Shown: positions 34,321-43,105 of the stretch, piece by piece
Position numbering within the stretch: the stretch's first letter is position 1
Layout: each line of letters begins with the position of its first letter
From: Mycobacterium sp. Root265
Lineage (GTDB): Bacteria; Actinomycetota; Actinomycetes; Mycobacteriales; Mycobacteriaceae
Length of the DNA: 64,000 nucleotides
Reading direction: 5' to 3'
Assembly: GCF_001428895.1 (NCBI RefSeq)
Contig: NZ_LMJA01000001.1
Coordinates: 63,150-127,149 of the forward strand
The notes under the pieces: generated by a model
The model's database searches: none
What the model was told of the DNA's origin: nothing
What the model saw: the letters and a program-made list of their open reading frames with translations, nothing else
Position numbers and translations under genes: made by a program

Positions 34321-34349
34321 CCTGTGAGGCTCCCGGCCGAAGGGCGGAT

Positions 34350-35591
34350 ATGACCGACAAAAAGCGCATCATCGTCGGCGTCGCCGGTGGCATCGCCGCC
34401 TACAAGGCATGCACCGTCGTCCGTCAGCTCACCGAGGCGGGCCACGAGGTCCGGGTGGTGCCCACCGAGTCGGCACTGAAGTTCGTCGGCGCCGCGACTT
34501 TCGAGGCGCTGTCCGGACAGCCGGTGCACACCGGTGTCTTCGAATCCGTTCCCGAGGTTCCCCATGTCCGGATCGGCCAGCAGGCCGATCTGGTGGTGGT
34601 GGCGCCCGCGACCGCCGACCTGCTGGCGCGCGCCGTCGCCGGCCGCGCCGATGATCTGCTGACCGCGACGCTGCTGACCGCCCGCTGTCCGGTGCTGTTC
34701 GCCCCCGCCATGCACACGGAGATGTGGTTCCACCCGGCCACCGTCGAGAACGTCGCGACGCTGCGGCGCCGCGGTGCCATCGTGCTGGAGCCCGCATCCG
34801 GGCGCCTCACCGGCGCCGACACCGGTCCGGGACGGCTGCCCGAGGCCGAGGAGATCACCACCCTGGCCGGGTTGCTGCTGGAACGCGGCGACGCCCTGCC
34901 CTACGACATGGCCGGGGTGAAAGTCCTGGTCACCGCGGGCGGCACCCGGGAGCCGCTGGACCCGGTGCGCTTCATCGGCAACCGGAGTTCGGGCAAGCAG
35001 GGATATGCGGTCGCGCGGGTGATGGCCCAGCGCGGCGCCGAGGTCACCCTGGTCGCCGGGAACACCGCCGGCCTGATCGATCCGGCCGGGGTCAACGTCG
35101 TGCACATCGGCTCGGCCGCCCAGCTCGGAGACGCGGTGTCCAAACACGCGCCCGATGCCAACGTCCTGGTGATGGCTGCCGCCGTCGCCGATTTCCGGCC
35201 CGCCCACGTGGCCACCGCGAAGATCAAGAAGAGTGCCGACGAGAAAGACGCGCCGTCGGTCGAACTCGTCCGCAATGACGATGTGCTCGCCGGAGCTGTC
35301 CGCGCCCGTGCCGACGGTCAGCTGCCCAATATGCGCGCGATCGTCGGATTCGCCGCCGAGACCGGCGATGCCAATGGCGATGTGTTGTTCCACGCCAGGG
35401 CCAAGCTCAAGCGCAAGGGCTGCGAGATGCTGGTGGTCAATGCGGTCGGTGAGGGCCGGGCATTCGAGGTCGATCACAACGACGGTTGGATGCTGGCCGC
35501 CGACGGCACCGAGACCGCGCTGGAGCACGGTTCGAAGACTTTGATGGCCAGCCGTATCGTGGACGCGATCGGGGCACTCCTGCAGGGGTGA
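34350..35591 (+). CDS. coaBC: bifunctional phosphopantothenoylcysteine decarboxylase / phosphopantothenate-cysteine ligase
   Basis: Two consecutive CoA-pathway enzymes in one 413-residue chain. CoaC (1-about 185) is an FMN flavoprotein with GVAGGIAAYKA and active-site His72 in PHVRIG. CoaB (about 190-413) starts KVLVTAGGTREPLDPVRFIGN and has RSSGKQG at 212-218. Two family residues differ in CoaC: the PxMNxxMW motif reads PAMHTEMW (His122 for Asn), and the flap cysteine of the E. coli-type CGxxGxGR motif is Gly155 (TGADTGPGR). From memory the M. tuberculosis protein shares this, so it looks clade-wide rather than a defect. Confidence 0.94.
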   Translation: MTDKKRIIVGVAGGIAAYKACTVVRQLTEAGHEVRVVPTESALKFVGAATFEALSGQPVHTGVFESVPEVPHVRIGQQADLVVVAPATADLLARAVAGRADDLLTATLLTARCPVLFAPAMHTEMWFHPATVENVATLRRRGAIVLEPASGRLTGADTGPGRLPEAEEITTLAGLLLERGDALPYDMAGVKVLVTAGGTREPLDPVRFIGNRSSGKQGYAVARVMAQRGAEVTLVAGNTAGLIDPAGVNVVHIGSAAQLGDAVSKHAPDANVLVMAAAVADFRPAHVATAKIKKSADEKDAPSVELVRNDDVLAGAVRARADGQLPNMRAIVGFAAETGDANGDVLFHARAKLKRKGCEMLVVNAVGEGRAFEVDHNDGWMLAADGTETALEHGSKTLMASRIVDAIGALLQG

Positions 35592-35689
35592 AACCGCGTG
35601 CAGGTAACTGTTGCGTCATGGGCGTTTACACGGTTGGCTGCCAGTGAGCACAACAATAATTCGTCTACCTAACTAATGGAGGATGCCAC

Positions 35690-36889
35690 GTGAGCGCAGG
35701 TCGGCTGTTTACCAGTGAGTCGGTCACCGAAGGTCACCCCGACAAGATCTGTGATGCGATCAGCGACTCGGTGCTCGACGCGCTGCTGGAGCAGGATCCC
35801 GCATCGCGGGTCGCGGTGGAGACGTTGGTCACCACCGGCCAGGTGCATGTCGCCGGCGAGGTCACCACATCGGCCTACGCCGATATCCCCAAGATCGTGC
35901 GCGAGCGCATCTTGGAGATCGGCTACGACTCGTCGACCAAGGGCTTCGACGGTGCGTCCTGCGGCGTGAACGTCGCCATCGGCGCGCAGTCCCCGGACAT
36001 CGCCCAGGGCGTCGACAAGGCGCACGAGGCGCGGGTCGAGGGTGCGGGTGATCCGCTGGACTCCCAGGGTGCCGGTGATCAGGGCCTGATGTTCGGCTAC
36101 GCCATCGGCGACACCCCCGAACTCATGCCGCTGCCGATCGCGCTGGCGCACCGGCTGGCCCGCCGCCTCACCGAGGTCCGCAAGAACGGCGTGCTGCCCT
36201 ACCTGCGACCGGACGGCAAGACCCAGGTCACCATCCAGTACGACGGCACGACGCCGGTGCGCCTCGACACCGTGGTGCTCTCGACCCAGCACGCCGCCGA
36301 TATCGACCTGGAAAGCCTGCTGACCCCCGACATCCGCGAGAAGGTCGTCAACACCGTCCTGGAGGATCTCGGCCACGAGACCCTGGACACCTCCGACTAC
36401 CGCCTGCTGGTCAACCCGACCGGCAAGTTCGTGCTCGGTGGCCCGATGGGTGACGCCGGCTTGACCGGTCGCAAGATCATCGTCGACACCTACGGTGGCT
36501 GGGCCCGCCATGGTGGCGGTGCGTTCTCGGGCAAGGATCCGTCAAAGGTGGACCGCTCGGCGGCCTACGCGATGCGTTGGGTGGCCAAGAACGTGGTCGC
36601 CGCCGGGCTCGCGGAGCGTGTCGAGGTGCAGGTCGCCTACGCCATCGGCAAGGCCGCCCCGGTCGGGCTGTTCGTCGAGACGTTCGGCACCGAGACCGTC
36701 GACCCGGCCCGCATCGAGAAGGCCATCAGCAGCGTGTTCGATCTGCGTCCGGGTGCGATCGTGCGCGACCTGGACCTGCTGCGCCCGATCTACGCGCAGA
36801 CCGCGGCCTACGGTCACTTCGGCCGCACCGACATCGAGCTGCCGTGGGAACAGACGAACAAGGTCGACGACCTGAAGGCGTCCGTCTAG
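35690..36889 (+). CDS. metK: S-adenosylmethionine synthetase
   Basis: Makes SAM from methionine and ATP. The 399-residue protein has the N-terminal [12 protein letters not shown] (His16, Asp18), the ATP motif [12 protein letters not shown] and the P-loop-like [13 protein letters not shown] at 35690 has GGAGGA at 35678-35683, an ideal spacing. A 98-base gap after coaBC may hold its own promoter; no SAM riboswitch is seen there. A strong hairpin follows the gene. Counterpart: Rv1392. Confidence 0.97.
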   Translation: MSAGRLFTSESVTEGHPDKICDAISDSVLDALLEQDPASRVAVETLVTTGQVHVAGEVTTSAYADIPKIVRERILEIGYDSSTKGFDGASCGVNVAIGAQSPDIAQGVDKAHEARVEGAGDPLDSQGAGDQGLMFGYAIGDTPELMPLPIALAHRLARRLTEVRKNGVLPYLRPDGKTQVTIQYDGTTPVRLDTVVLSTQHAADIDLESLLTPDIREKVVNTVLEDLGHETLDTSDYRLLVNPTGKFVLGGPMGDAGLTGRKIIVDTYGGWARHGGGAFSGKDPSKVDRSAAYAMRWVAKNVVAAGLAERVEVQVAYAIGKAAPVGLFVETFGTETVDPARIEKAISSVFDLRPGAIVRDLDLLRPIYAQTAAYGHFGRTDIELPWEQTNKVDDLKASV

Positions 36890-36898
36890 CTTTTCACT

Positions 36899-36962
36899 GC
36901 GCGAGCAGTCGCAAATGGCCCCGATTCCGGATGGAATCGGGGCCATTTGTGTCTGCTCGCGC
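36899..36962. terminator. nested perfect inverted repeat, bidirectional terminator
   Basis: Two stacked perfect dyads lie between metK (stop 36889) and the convergent monooxygenase gene (stop at 36964-36966). The inner arms are 16 bases each (36913-36928 and 36933-36948) with a GGAT loop. The outer arms are 10 bases each (36899-36908 and 36953-36962), separated from the inner stem by four unpaired bases on each side. TTTT precedes the structure, which on the minus strand reads as a trailing A run rather than U, so termination relies mainly on the stem. Confidence 0.85.
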
Positions 36963-36963
36963 G

Positions 36964-38436
36964 TTATGGGGTGAATTCGTAGTCACTGAGCGGGAAGCTG
37001 CGGCTGCGCCAGTACGCCTCGGGCGTGCTGGCCGGTCGCAGCGGCACGTCACCGTTCTTGTCGAAGTAGTAACTGTTGGCCGACGCGCAACTGTCCTGCC
37101 AGAAGATCTGACGGTGCCGTTTGCGCATCATCTCGTCGAAGTAGCGGGCGTTGGCCTCCTGGCGTATCTCGACGCGGGCCGCGCCCGTACGGTCCGCCTG
37201 CTGCAGGCAGCGCACGATATGGCGGGTCTGCGTCTCGATCAATGCGAAATACGATGAGCCCACGTACCCGTAGGGCCCGCAGATGTTGAAGAAGTTCGGG
37301 AAGCCGGGCACGCTGACCCCCTCATAGGCCTGCATCCGGTTGCGGGTCCAGAAATCGGCCAGCGACTGGCCGCCGGGGCCGATCAGCGGGAAGGTCCCCG
37401 AATCGACGTCCATCACCTTGAAACCCGTGGCCAGCACCAGCACGTCGACATCGTGGGCGACGCCGTCCGCGGTGACCACGCCGGCCGGGGTGATCCGCTC
37501 GATTGCCTCGGTGACCAGGCTGACGTTGTCCCGGTTGAAGGTGTCCAGGTAGCTGTTGTGGAAGGCCGGGCGTTTACAGCCGACCGCGTAGCGCGGAGTC
37601 AGCTTGTCCCGCAACGCCGGATCCTTGACCTCGCGCCGCAGATAGTTCCTGGCCATCCGCTCGGCGCCCCCACTGAGGGGCAGCACGCTGTGATACTGCG
37701 CGGACAGCGGGAAGGTCACCTCCACATAGGCCTGACTGAGCAGCCGCTGCGCGGTGCTGCCGAACGGTAGGCGCATCGCCCACCGGGCCGGGGCGGGCAG
37801 TGGCACATCGAGTTTGGGGAAACACCAGATGGGGGTGCGTTGGAACACGCTGAGGTGTGCCACCTTTGGGGCGATCTCCGGGATGAGTTGCACCGCCGAG
37901 GCCCCGGTGCCGATCACTGCGACCCGCTTCCCGGTGAGGTCGGCGCCGTGATCCCAGCGCGCGGTGTGCAGGGTGGTGCTCGCGAAGGTGTCCACGCCCG
38001 GGATGTCGGGCAGCTTCGGCACATTGAGCACACCCGCGGCATTGATCAGATGCCGCGCGGTGATGGTCGAATCCTTGGTGCTCAGCCGCCACAGGTCGGC
38101 GTCCGCGTCGAAATGGGCCCCGATGACCTCGGTGCCGAACCGGATCCGGGAGGCGATCCCGTACTTGGCCACGCAGTGATCGGCATAGGCCTTCAGTTCG
38201 TGACCCGGGGCGTAGGTGCGTGACCAGTCCGGGCTCTGCTCGAACGAGAACTGGTAGGAGAACGACGGGATGTCCACGGCGATACCGGGATAGGTGTTCC
38301 AGTACCAGGTGCCGCCGGCCTCCGCGCCCGCCTCCACGATGAGGTAGTCGCTCAGGCCGGCCTTGTCCAGCGCGATCGCCGCACCGATGCCGGAGAACCC
38401 GGCGCCGATGATGACGGTGTGGAATTCCGGCGTCAT
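36964..38436 (-). CDS. flavin-containing (Baeyer-Villiger-like) monooxygenase
   Basis: A 490-residue FAD/NADPH monooxygenase. The FAD motif GAGFSG is at 11-16 with the EAGAEAGGTWYWNTYPG block typical of Baeyer-Villiger enzymes. The second dinucleotide motif is VIGTGASAVQ. The BVMO fingerprint FxGxxxHxxxW appears as FASTTLHTARW, with Ser in place of Gly, so it is an atypical member. ATG at 38436 is chosen; longer in-frame extension upstream runs into the esterase gene and is not conserved in type. It is the last gene of a minus-strand operon with two esterases, as expected for a ketone-to-ester-to-alcohol/acid pathway. Equivalent position: Rv1393c. Confidence 0.88.
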   Translation of the reverse strand: MTPEFHTVIIGAGFSGIGAAIALDKAGLSDYLIVEAGAEAGGTWYWNTYPGIAVDIPSFSYQFSFEQSPDWSRTYAPGHELKAYADHCVAKYGIASRIRFGTEVIGAHFDADADLWRLSTKDSTITARHLINAAGVLNVPKLPDIPGVDTFASTTLHTARWDHGADLTGKRVAVIGTGASAVQLIPEIAPKVAHLSVFQRTPIWCFPKLDVPLPAPARWAMRLPFGSTAQRLLSQAYVEVTFPLSAQYHSVLPLSGGAERMARNYLRREVKDPALRDKLTPRYAVGCKRPAFHNSYLDTFNRDNVSLVTEAIERITPAGVVTADGVAHDVDVLVLATGFKVMDVDSGTFPLIGPGGQSLADFWTRNRMQAYEGVSVPGFPNFFNICGPYGYVGSSYFALIETQTRHIVRCLQQADRTGAARVEIRQEANARYFDEMMRKRHRQIFWQDSCASANSYYFDKNGDVPLRPASTPEAYWRSRSFPLSDYEFTP

Positions 38437-38446
38437 GAGCGGATCC

Positions 38447-39424
38447 TCAGGGGTGCAGTGCGGCGCGAAGGGCAGCGATGCCGCGTTCGGTGGCCTCGGT
38501 GGCCGCGGGGGAGGCCAGCGCGAGACTGACGTAGCCGTGCACCATCGTCGGTTCGTTGCTGTGCTGCACCGCAACTCCGGCCGCGGTGAGCAGTTGGGCG
38601 TACTTGCCGCCGTCGTCGCGCAGCGGGTCGTGTTCGGCGGTGCCGATGAAGGCCGGCGGCAGCCCGCTCAGCGAGTCGGCATTCGCTGGTGCGACATCGG
38701 TGGGCAGCGAGCCGGGATCGTCGAGATCGACACCGGGCAGGTACCAAGTCAGGAAGGCGTTGGTGACGTCCCGGTTGAGGATGTAGGCGTCGGCGTTCTC
38801 GATGAACGATGGCGCCTTGATGTCGCCGACGGCCACCGGGTACCACAACAACTGGAACACCAGTGGCGGCCCGCCGGCGTCACGGGCGCGCAAGGCCATC
38901 ACCGCCGAGAGGTTGCCGCCCGCCGAATCCCCGGCCACCGCAATCCGTGTCGGGTCACCACCCAGTTCGGCGGCATGCTCGCCCACCCAGCGCAGCGCCG
39001 CCCATGCGTCCTCGACGCCGGCGGGGAAGGGATGCTCGGGGGCGAGCCGGTAGTCCACCGACACCACGATGGCCTCGGCGCCCACCGCATGTGCGCGGGC
39101 CACGTGGTCATGGGTGTCCAGATCGCCGATCGCCCAGCCACCACCGTGGTAGTAGACGAGCACCGGCAGATTGTCGTGCTGTTCGACCGGCGGCCAGTAG
39201 ATCCGCGCCGGGATGTCGGTGAGGTCGCCGTACCCGATGGTGCGCTCCTCGACCCGCAGCTGCGGGAGCATCTCCGGCGGCGGCCTGAGCGCACGGAACT
39301 TCTCGCGGGCCACATCGACACCGTCCTCGGCGGTGAATTCCAGTGGTACGGCGTCCAACAGGGCCTTGAGGTTGGGGTCGACATCCGGCCTGGTCGTGGG
39401 AGAAGAGGGCGAGGGGTGAGCCAT
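38447..39424 (-). CDS. HSL-family alpha/beta hydrolase (NlhH/LipH-like esterase)
   Basis: A 325-residue carboxylesterase of the hormone-sensitive-lipase family. The oxyanion motif is YYHGGGWAIGDLDTHD, the nucleophile elbow GDSAGG, and the catalytic Asp/His lie in the C-terminal EHDPLRDDG and MVHGYVS blocks. ATG at 39424 starts just 4 bases after the upstream paralogue's stop. It is followed 10 bases later by the monooxygenase. It may hydrolyse the ester made by that enzyme (inference). In M. tuberculosis the matching genes are Rv1399c/Rv1400c. Confidence 0.9.
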   Translation of the reverse strand: MAHPSPSSPTTRPDVDPNLKALLDAVPLEFTAEDGVDVAREKFRALRPPPEMLPQLRVEERTIGYGDLTDIPARIYWPPVEQHDNLPVLVYYHGGGWAIGDLDTHDHVARAHAVGAEAIVVSVDYRLAPEHPFPAGVEDAWAALRWVGEHAAELGGDPTRIAVAGDSAGGNLSAVMALRARDAGGPPLVFQLLWYPVAVGDIKAPSFIENADAYILNRDVTNAFLTWYLPGVDLDDPGSLPTDVAPANADSLSGLPPAFIGTAEHDPLRDDGGKYAQLLTAAGVAVQHSNEPTMVHGYVSLALASPAATEATERGIAALRAALHP

Positions 39425-39428
39425 GACG

Positions 39429-40358
39429 TCAGGCTAACGCGCCCCGCAGTGCGGCAAAGGCGAGATCGGCCGCCTCGGTGGCCGCCGGCACGACGCCGTG
39501 ATAACCCAGATAGCCGTGGACCAGCGTGTCTGCGTTGTGGACCTGCGCGGGCACACCGGCGGCGGCCAGCAGTTCCGCATAGCGGATGCCGTCGTCGCGC
39601 AGCGGGTCGTATCCGGCCACCGCGATATAGGCCGGGGCAACGTCGGCCAGCGATGCGGCGCGGGCAGGCACCAGGGTGGCCGGCGGATCGCTCAGATCGG
39701 TGTCACCGGCGTACAGCTTGGAGAACCCGGCGACCGAACCGCGGTCCAGGATCGGTGCGTCGGCGTTCTCGGTGAACGACGGCAGCCTGGTGTCCCACGT
39801 GGTTGCCGGGTACCAGAGCAGCTGGGCGCGCAGGCCCAGCCCGGCGTCACGGGCCAGCTGGGCCACCACCGCGGCCAGGTTGCCGCCGGCAGAGTCCCCG
39901 GCCACCGCGATGCGGGCGGGGTCCGCGCCCAGTTCATCGGCGTGGGCGGCGACCCACCGGGTCACGGCCCAGACGTCCTCGACCGCCGCCGGATAGGGAT
40001 GTTCGGGGGCCAGCCGGTAGTCCACCGACACCACCACCGCACCCACGCCGACCGCATGCTCGCGGGCGGTGCCGTCATAGGTGTCCAGATCGCCGACGAC
40101 CCAGCCGCCGCCGTGGAAGAACAGCAGCACCGGCGGCTTCTCCGCAGGTTCCGACGGCCAGTAGATCCGCACCGGCACGCCGCCGACGGTGCGGTCCTCG
40201 ACGCGCAGTTCCGGGTGCACCTCGCGGCGCGGCAGTGCGCGGAAACGCTCCCGCGCGGCGTCGGGACCACCCTCCATCGTCAATTGGAACGGCACCGCTT
40301 CCAGTACCTTCTCCAGGATGGCGTCCAAGGCGGGTCTGTCGGTACCGGATTCAGGCAT
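39429..40358 (-). CDS. HSL-family alpha/beta hydrolase (LipI-like esterase)
   Basis: A 309-residue paralogue of the gene downstream of it, with FFHGGGWVVGDLDTYD, GDSAGG and the C-terminal GYDPLRDDG and LVHGYLG catalytic blocks. It is the first gene of the three-gene minus-strand operon. ATG at 40358 overlaps the divergent YhhN start codon inside the four bases CATG (40356-40359). The two esterases appear to be an old tandem duplication. No signal peptide is seen. Confidence 0.9.
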   Translation of the reverse strand: MPESGTDRPALDAILEKVLEAVPFQLTMEGGPDAARERFRALPRREVHPELRVEDRTVGGVPVRIYWPSEPAEKPPVLLFFHGGGWVVGDLDTYDGTAREHAVGVGAVVVSVDYRLAPEHPYPAAVEDVWAVTRWVAAHADELGADPARIAVAGDSAGGNLAAVVAQLARDAGLGLRAQLLWYPATTWDTRLPSFTENADAPILDRGSVAGFSKLYAGDTDLSDPPATLVPARAASLADVAPAYIAVAGYDPLRDDGIRYAELLAAAGVPAQVHNADTLVHGYLGYHGVVPAATEAADLAFAALRGALA

Positions 40359-41082
40359 GGGTTCACCGTACGCAGCGCGCTGGACCGTGCTGTTCTGGGC
40401 ACTCGCGGTGGCCGTCGGCGCCGGCTACGGCATCTTTCTGATCACCGTCGCGCTGCGGGTGCCCTCCGGCGCCGAACTCACCGGGCAGTTCGCCCTGCAG
40501 CCCGCCCTGAAGGCCGCCGCCGCGGTGCTGCTGGCGGTCGCCGCGCTGCGTCACCCGGTCGCCCGGGAACGACGCTGGCTCATCGCGGCGCTGATCGGGT
40601 CCGCCGCCGGTGACTATCTGCTCGCCATGCCGTGGTGGGAGCCGTCCTTCGTGCTGGGCCTGGCCTCGTTCCTGATCGCCCACCTGTGCTTCCTTGCCGC
40701 CCTGGTCCCATTGGTGGCCCGGCGCACCGCGCGGCTGGTTGCGGCCGCGGTCGTGGTTCTGGCCTGCGTGGCAATGCTGATGTGGTTCTGGCCGGCCCTG
40801 CTCGAGCAGGGCATGGCGCTGCCGGTCACCGTGTACATGGCCGTACTCGGCGCGATGGTGTGTGCGGCACTGCTCGCCGAGCTGCCGACGCCGTGGACTG
40901 CCCTGGGTGCGGTGTGTTTCGCGGTCTCGGATTCGATGATCGGCATCAGCAAGTTCGTGCTCGGGTCGGAGGCGTTGGCGGTACCTATCTGGTGGGCGTA
41001 TGCGGCATCGCTGTTCCTGATCACCGCCGGCTTCTTCTTCGGGCGGCAGCGCACGACCGGCGTCCGGTGGCAGCAGGGGTGA
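40357..41082 (+). CDS. YhhN/TMEM86-family membrane protein (lysoplasmalogenase-like)
   Basis: A 241-residue protein with about seven to eight membrane segments from residue 8 onward, ending in a short basic tail. The family pattern is visible in LIGSAAGDYLL and in FAVSDSMIGISKFV, where conserved acidic residues sit within membrane helices. The family includes lysoplasmalogenases, though the substrate here is unproved. The start is uncertain: ATG at 40357 overlaps the divergent esterase start; GTG at 40387 would give MLFWALAV. The stop overlaps the priA GTG. Equivalent: Rv1401. Confidence 0.8.
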   Translation: MGSPYAARWTVLFWALAVAVGAGYGIFLITVALRVPSGAELTGQFALQPALKAAAAVLLAVAALRHPVARERRWLIAALIGSAAGDYLLAMPWWEPSFVLGLASFLIAHLCFLAALVPLVARRTARLVAAAVVVLACVAMLMWFWPALLEQGMALPVTVYMAVLGAMVCAALLAELPTPWTALGAVCFAVSDSMIGISKFVLGSEALAVPIWWAYAASLFLITAGFFFGRQRTTGVRWQQG

Positions 41083-43079
41083 CGCAGACCCGTCGCGCCG
41101 CCGAGCACGAGCCGATAGCGCGTGTGCTGCCGATGCTGTCCGTGCCGCACCTGGACCGCGAGTTCGACTACCTCGTCTCGGCCGAACAATCCGACGACGC
41201 CCAGCCCGGGGTGCGGGTCCGGGTGCGTTTCCACGGCAGGCTGGTGGACGCCTTCATCCTGGAAAGGCGTTCGGACACCGATCATTCGGGCAAACTCGGC
41301 TGGCTGGACCGGGTGGTGTCCGCCGAGCCGGTGCTGACCCCCGAGATCCGCAGGCTGACGGACGCGGTCGCGGCCCGCTACGTCGGCACCCGACCCGACG
41401 TGCTGCGGCTGGCGATACCGCCGCGGCACGCGGGTGTGGAGAAGAAGCCGCAGGCCGAGCTGCCGCGGCTGGCGCACCAGCCGGTCGACGAGTCGGGATG
41501 GGCGCAATACGGGCGCGGCGAACAGTTCCTGGCCGCGATCCGGGAGGGCCGGGCGGCGCGGGCGGTGTGGCAGGCACTGCCCGGCGAGCACTGGGCGTTG
41601 CGGCTCGCCGAGGCCGCGGCGGCCACCGTGCATGCCGGGCGCGGTGCGCTGATCGTGGTGCCCGACCAAGGGGACGTCGACGCCGTGCATGCGGCCGCGG
41701 TGAGCTGTGTGGACGAATCCCGGGTGGTGGCGCTGTCGGCCGGGCTGGGGCCCTCGCAGCGCTACCGGCGCTGGCTGGCGGTGCTGCGCGGTCAGGCCCG
41801 GCTGGTGATCGGCACCCGCAGTGCCGTGTTCGCGCCCATCGCCGACCTCGGTCTGGTCATCGTCTGGGACGACGGTGACGACAACCTCGCCGAACCCCGG
41901 GCGCCGTACCCGCATGCCCGAGAGGTGGCCATGCTGCGGGCACACCAATCGCGTTGTGCCGCAATCATCGGCGGGTATGCCAGGACCGCCGAGGCGCACG
42001 CACTGGTGCGCAGCCGGTGGGCCCATGATCTCGTCGCGGCCCGGCCGGTGGTGCGTAACCACGCGCCGCGGGTGGTGGCATTGGACGACAACGCCTTCGA
42101 CCAGGAACGCGACCCGGCGGCACATACGGCGCGGCTGCCGTCGATGGCACTGCGCGCCGCGCGCGCCGCGCTGGAGGCCGGGCACCCGGTACTCGTGCAG
42201 GTGCCGCGGCGCGGATACGTCCCGGCCCTGGCCTGTGCCCGCTGCCGCACCGTGGCCCGGTGCAGGCACTGCACCGGGCCGCTGTCGCTGCCGGACCGTG
42301 ACACGCACGGCGCGGTGTGCCGCTGGTGCGCCCGCGCCGAACTGACGTTGCGATGCGTGAGCTGCGGATCTGATGCGGTGCGCGCGGTGGTGGTCGGTGC
42401 GCGACGGACCGCCGAGGAGCTCGGGCGGGCGCTGCCGGGCGCCACCGTCATCACCTCGGGCGGTGAGTCGGTGCTGTCCACGGTGGGTCCGAAACCGGCG
42501 GTGGTGGTCGCGACCCCCGGCGCCGAGCCGGTGGCCGAGGGCGGCTATGGTGCCGCGCTGCTGCTCGACAGCTGGGCGCTGCTGGGCCGTCAGGATCTGC
42601 GGGCGGCCGAGGACACGTTGCGGCGCTGGATGGCCGCGGCGGCTCTGGTCCGCAGCCGCGCCGACGGTGGCTCGGTGGCGGTGATCGCCGAGTCGGCGAT
42701 TCCGACCGTGCAATCGCTGATCCGCTGGGACCCGGTCGGCCATGCCGAATCCGAACTGAACGGCCGCGACGAGGTGGCGCTGCCCCCGGCGGTGCATCTC
42801 GCGGTGCTCGACGGGGTGCCCGAGGCGGTCACCGCGCTGCTGGAGGCCGCCGAGTTGCCACCCGAGGCCGAACCGCTGGGGCCGGTGGACCTGCCGCCCG
42901 GGGCGCGCAGACCTCCCGGTGTCGCGGTCGACAGCGTGGTGAGCCGGATGCTGGTGCGGGTGCCCCGCACCGGTGGCCTGGACCTGGCTGCGGCCCTGCG
43001 GCGCGCGGTGAACTCGATGAGCGCCCGTCACGACCAGCAGCCGGTTCGTGTGCAAATGGATCCCTTGCACATAGGGTAA
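41079..43079 (+). CDS. priA: PriA-like primosomal protein N', helicase motifs degenerate
   Basis: A 666-residue protein related to the replication-restart helicase PriA. The N-terminal DNA-binding domain (1-about 110) and the zinc cysteine array (CARC, CRHC, CRWC, CVSC near residues 385-430) are kept. The ATPase motifs are not. Where PriA has GxTGSGKTE, this chain reads LPGEHWALRL; where it has DEEH, it reads WDDGDD. It is therefore unlikely to be an ATP-driven helicase. This degeneration is known for actinobacterial PriA. GTG at 41079 overlaps the previous stop (GTGA). Counterpart: Rv1402. Confidence 0.92.
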   Translation: MTQTRRAAEHEPIARVLPMLSVPHLDREFDYLVSAEQSDDAQPGVRVRVRFHGRLVDAFILERRSDTDHSGKLGWLDRVVSAEPVLTPEIRRLTDAVAARYVGTRPDVLRLAIPPRHAGVEKKPQAELPRLAHQPVDESGWAQYGRGEQFLAAIREGRAARAVWQALPGEHWALRLAEAAAATVHAGRGALIVVPDQGDVDAVHAAAVSCVDESRVVALSAGLGPSQRYRRWLAVLRGQARLVIGTRSAVFAPIADLGLVIVWDDGDDNLAEPRAPYPHAREVAMLRAHQSRCAAIIGGYARTAEAHALVRSRWAHDLVAARPVVRNHAPRVVALDDNAFDQERDPAAHTARLPSMALRAARAALEAGHPVLVQVPRRGYVPALACARCRTVARCRHCTGPLSLPDRDTHGAVCRWCARAELTLRCVSCGSDAVRAVVVGARRTAEELGRALPGATVITSGGESVLSTVGPKPAVVVATPGAEPVAEGGYGAALLLDSWALLGRQDLRAAEDTLRRWMAAAALVRSRADGGSVAVIAESAIPTVQSLIRWDPVGHAESELNGRDEVALPPAVHLAVLDGVPEAVTALLEAAELPPEAEPLGPVDLPPGARRPPGVAVDSVVSRMLVRVPRTGGLDLAAALRRAVNSMSARHDQQPVRVQMDPLHIG

Positions 43080-43105
43080 GCAACGTAACCGGTGCGGAGG
43101 TGGGT

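Noticed and set aside
35592-35689. Possible SAM riboswitch before metK
   Set aside because: The 98-base gap shows no K-turn/SAM-I core elements or terminator, only a good ribosome site.
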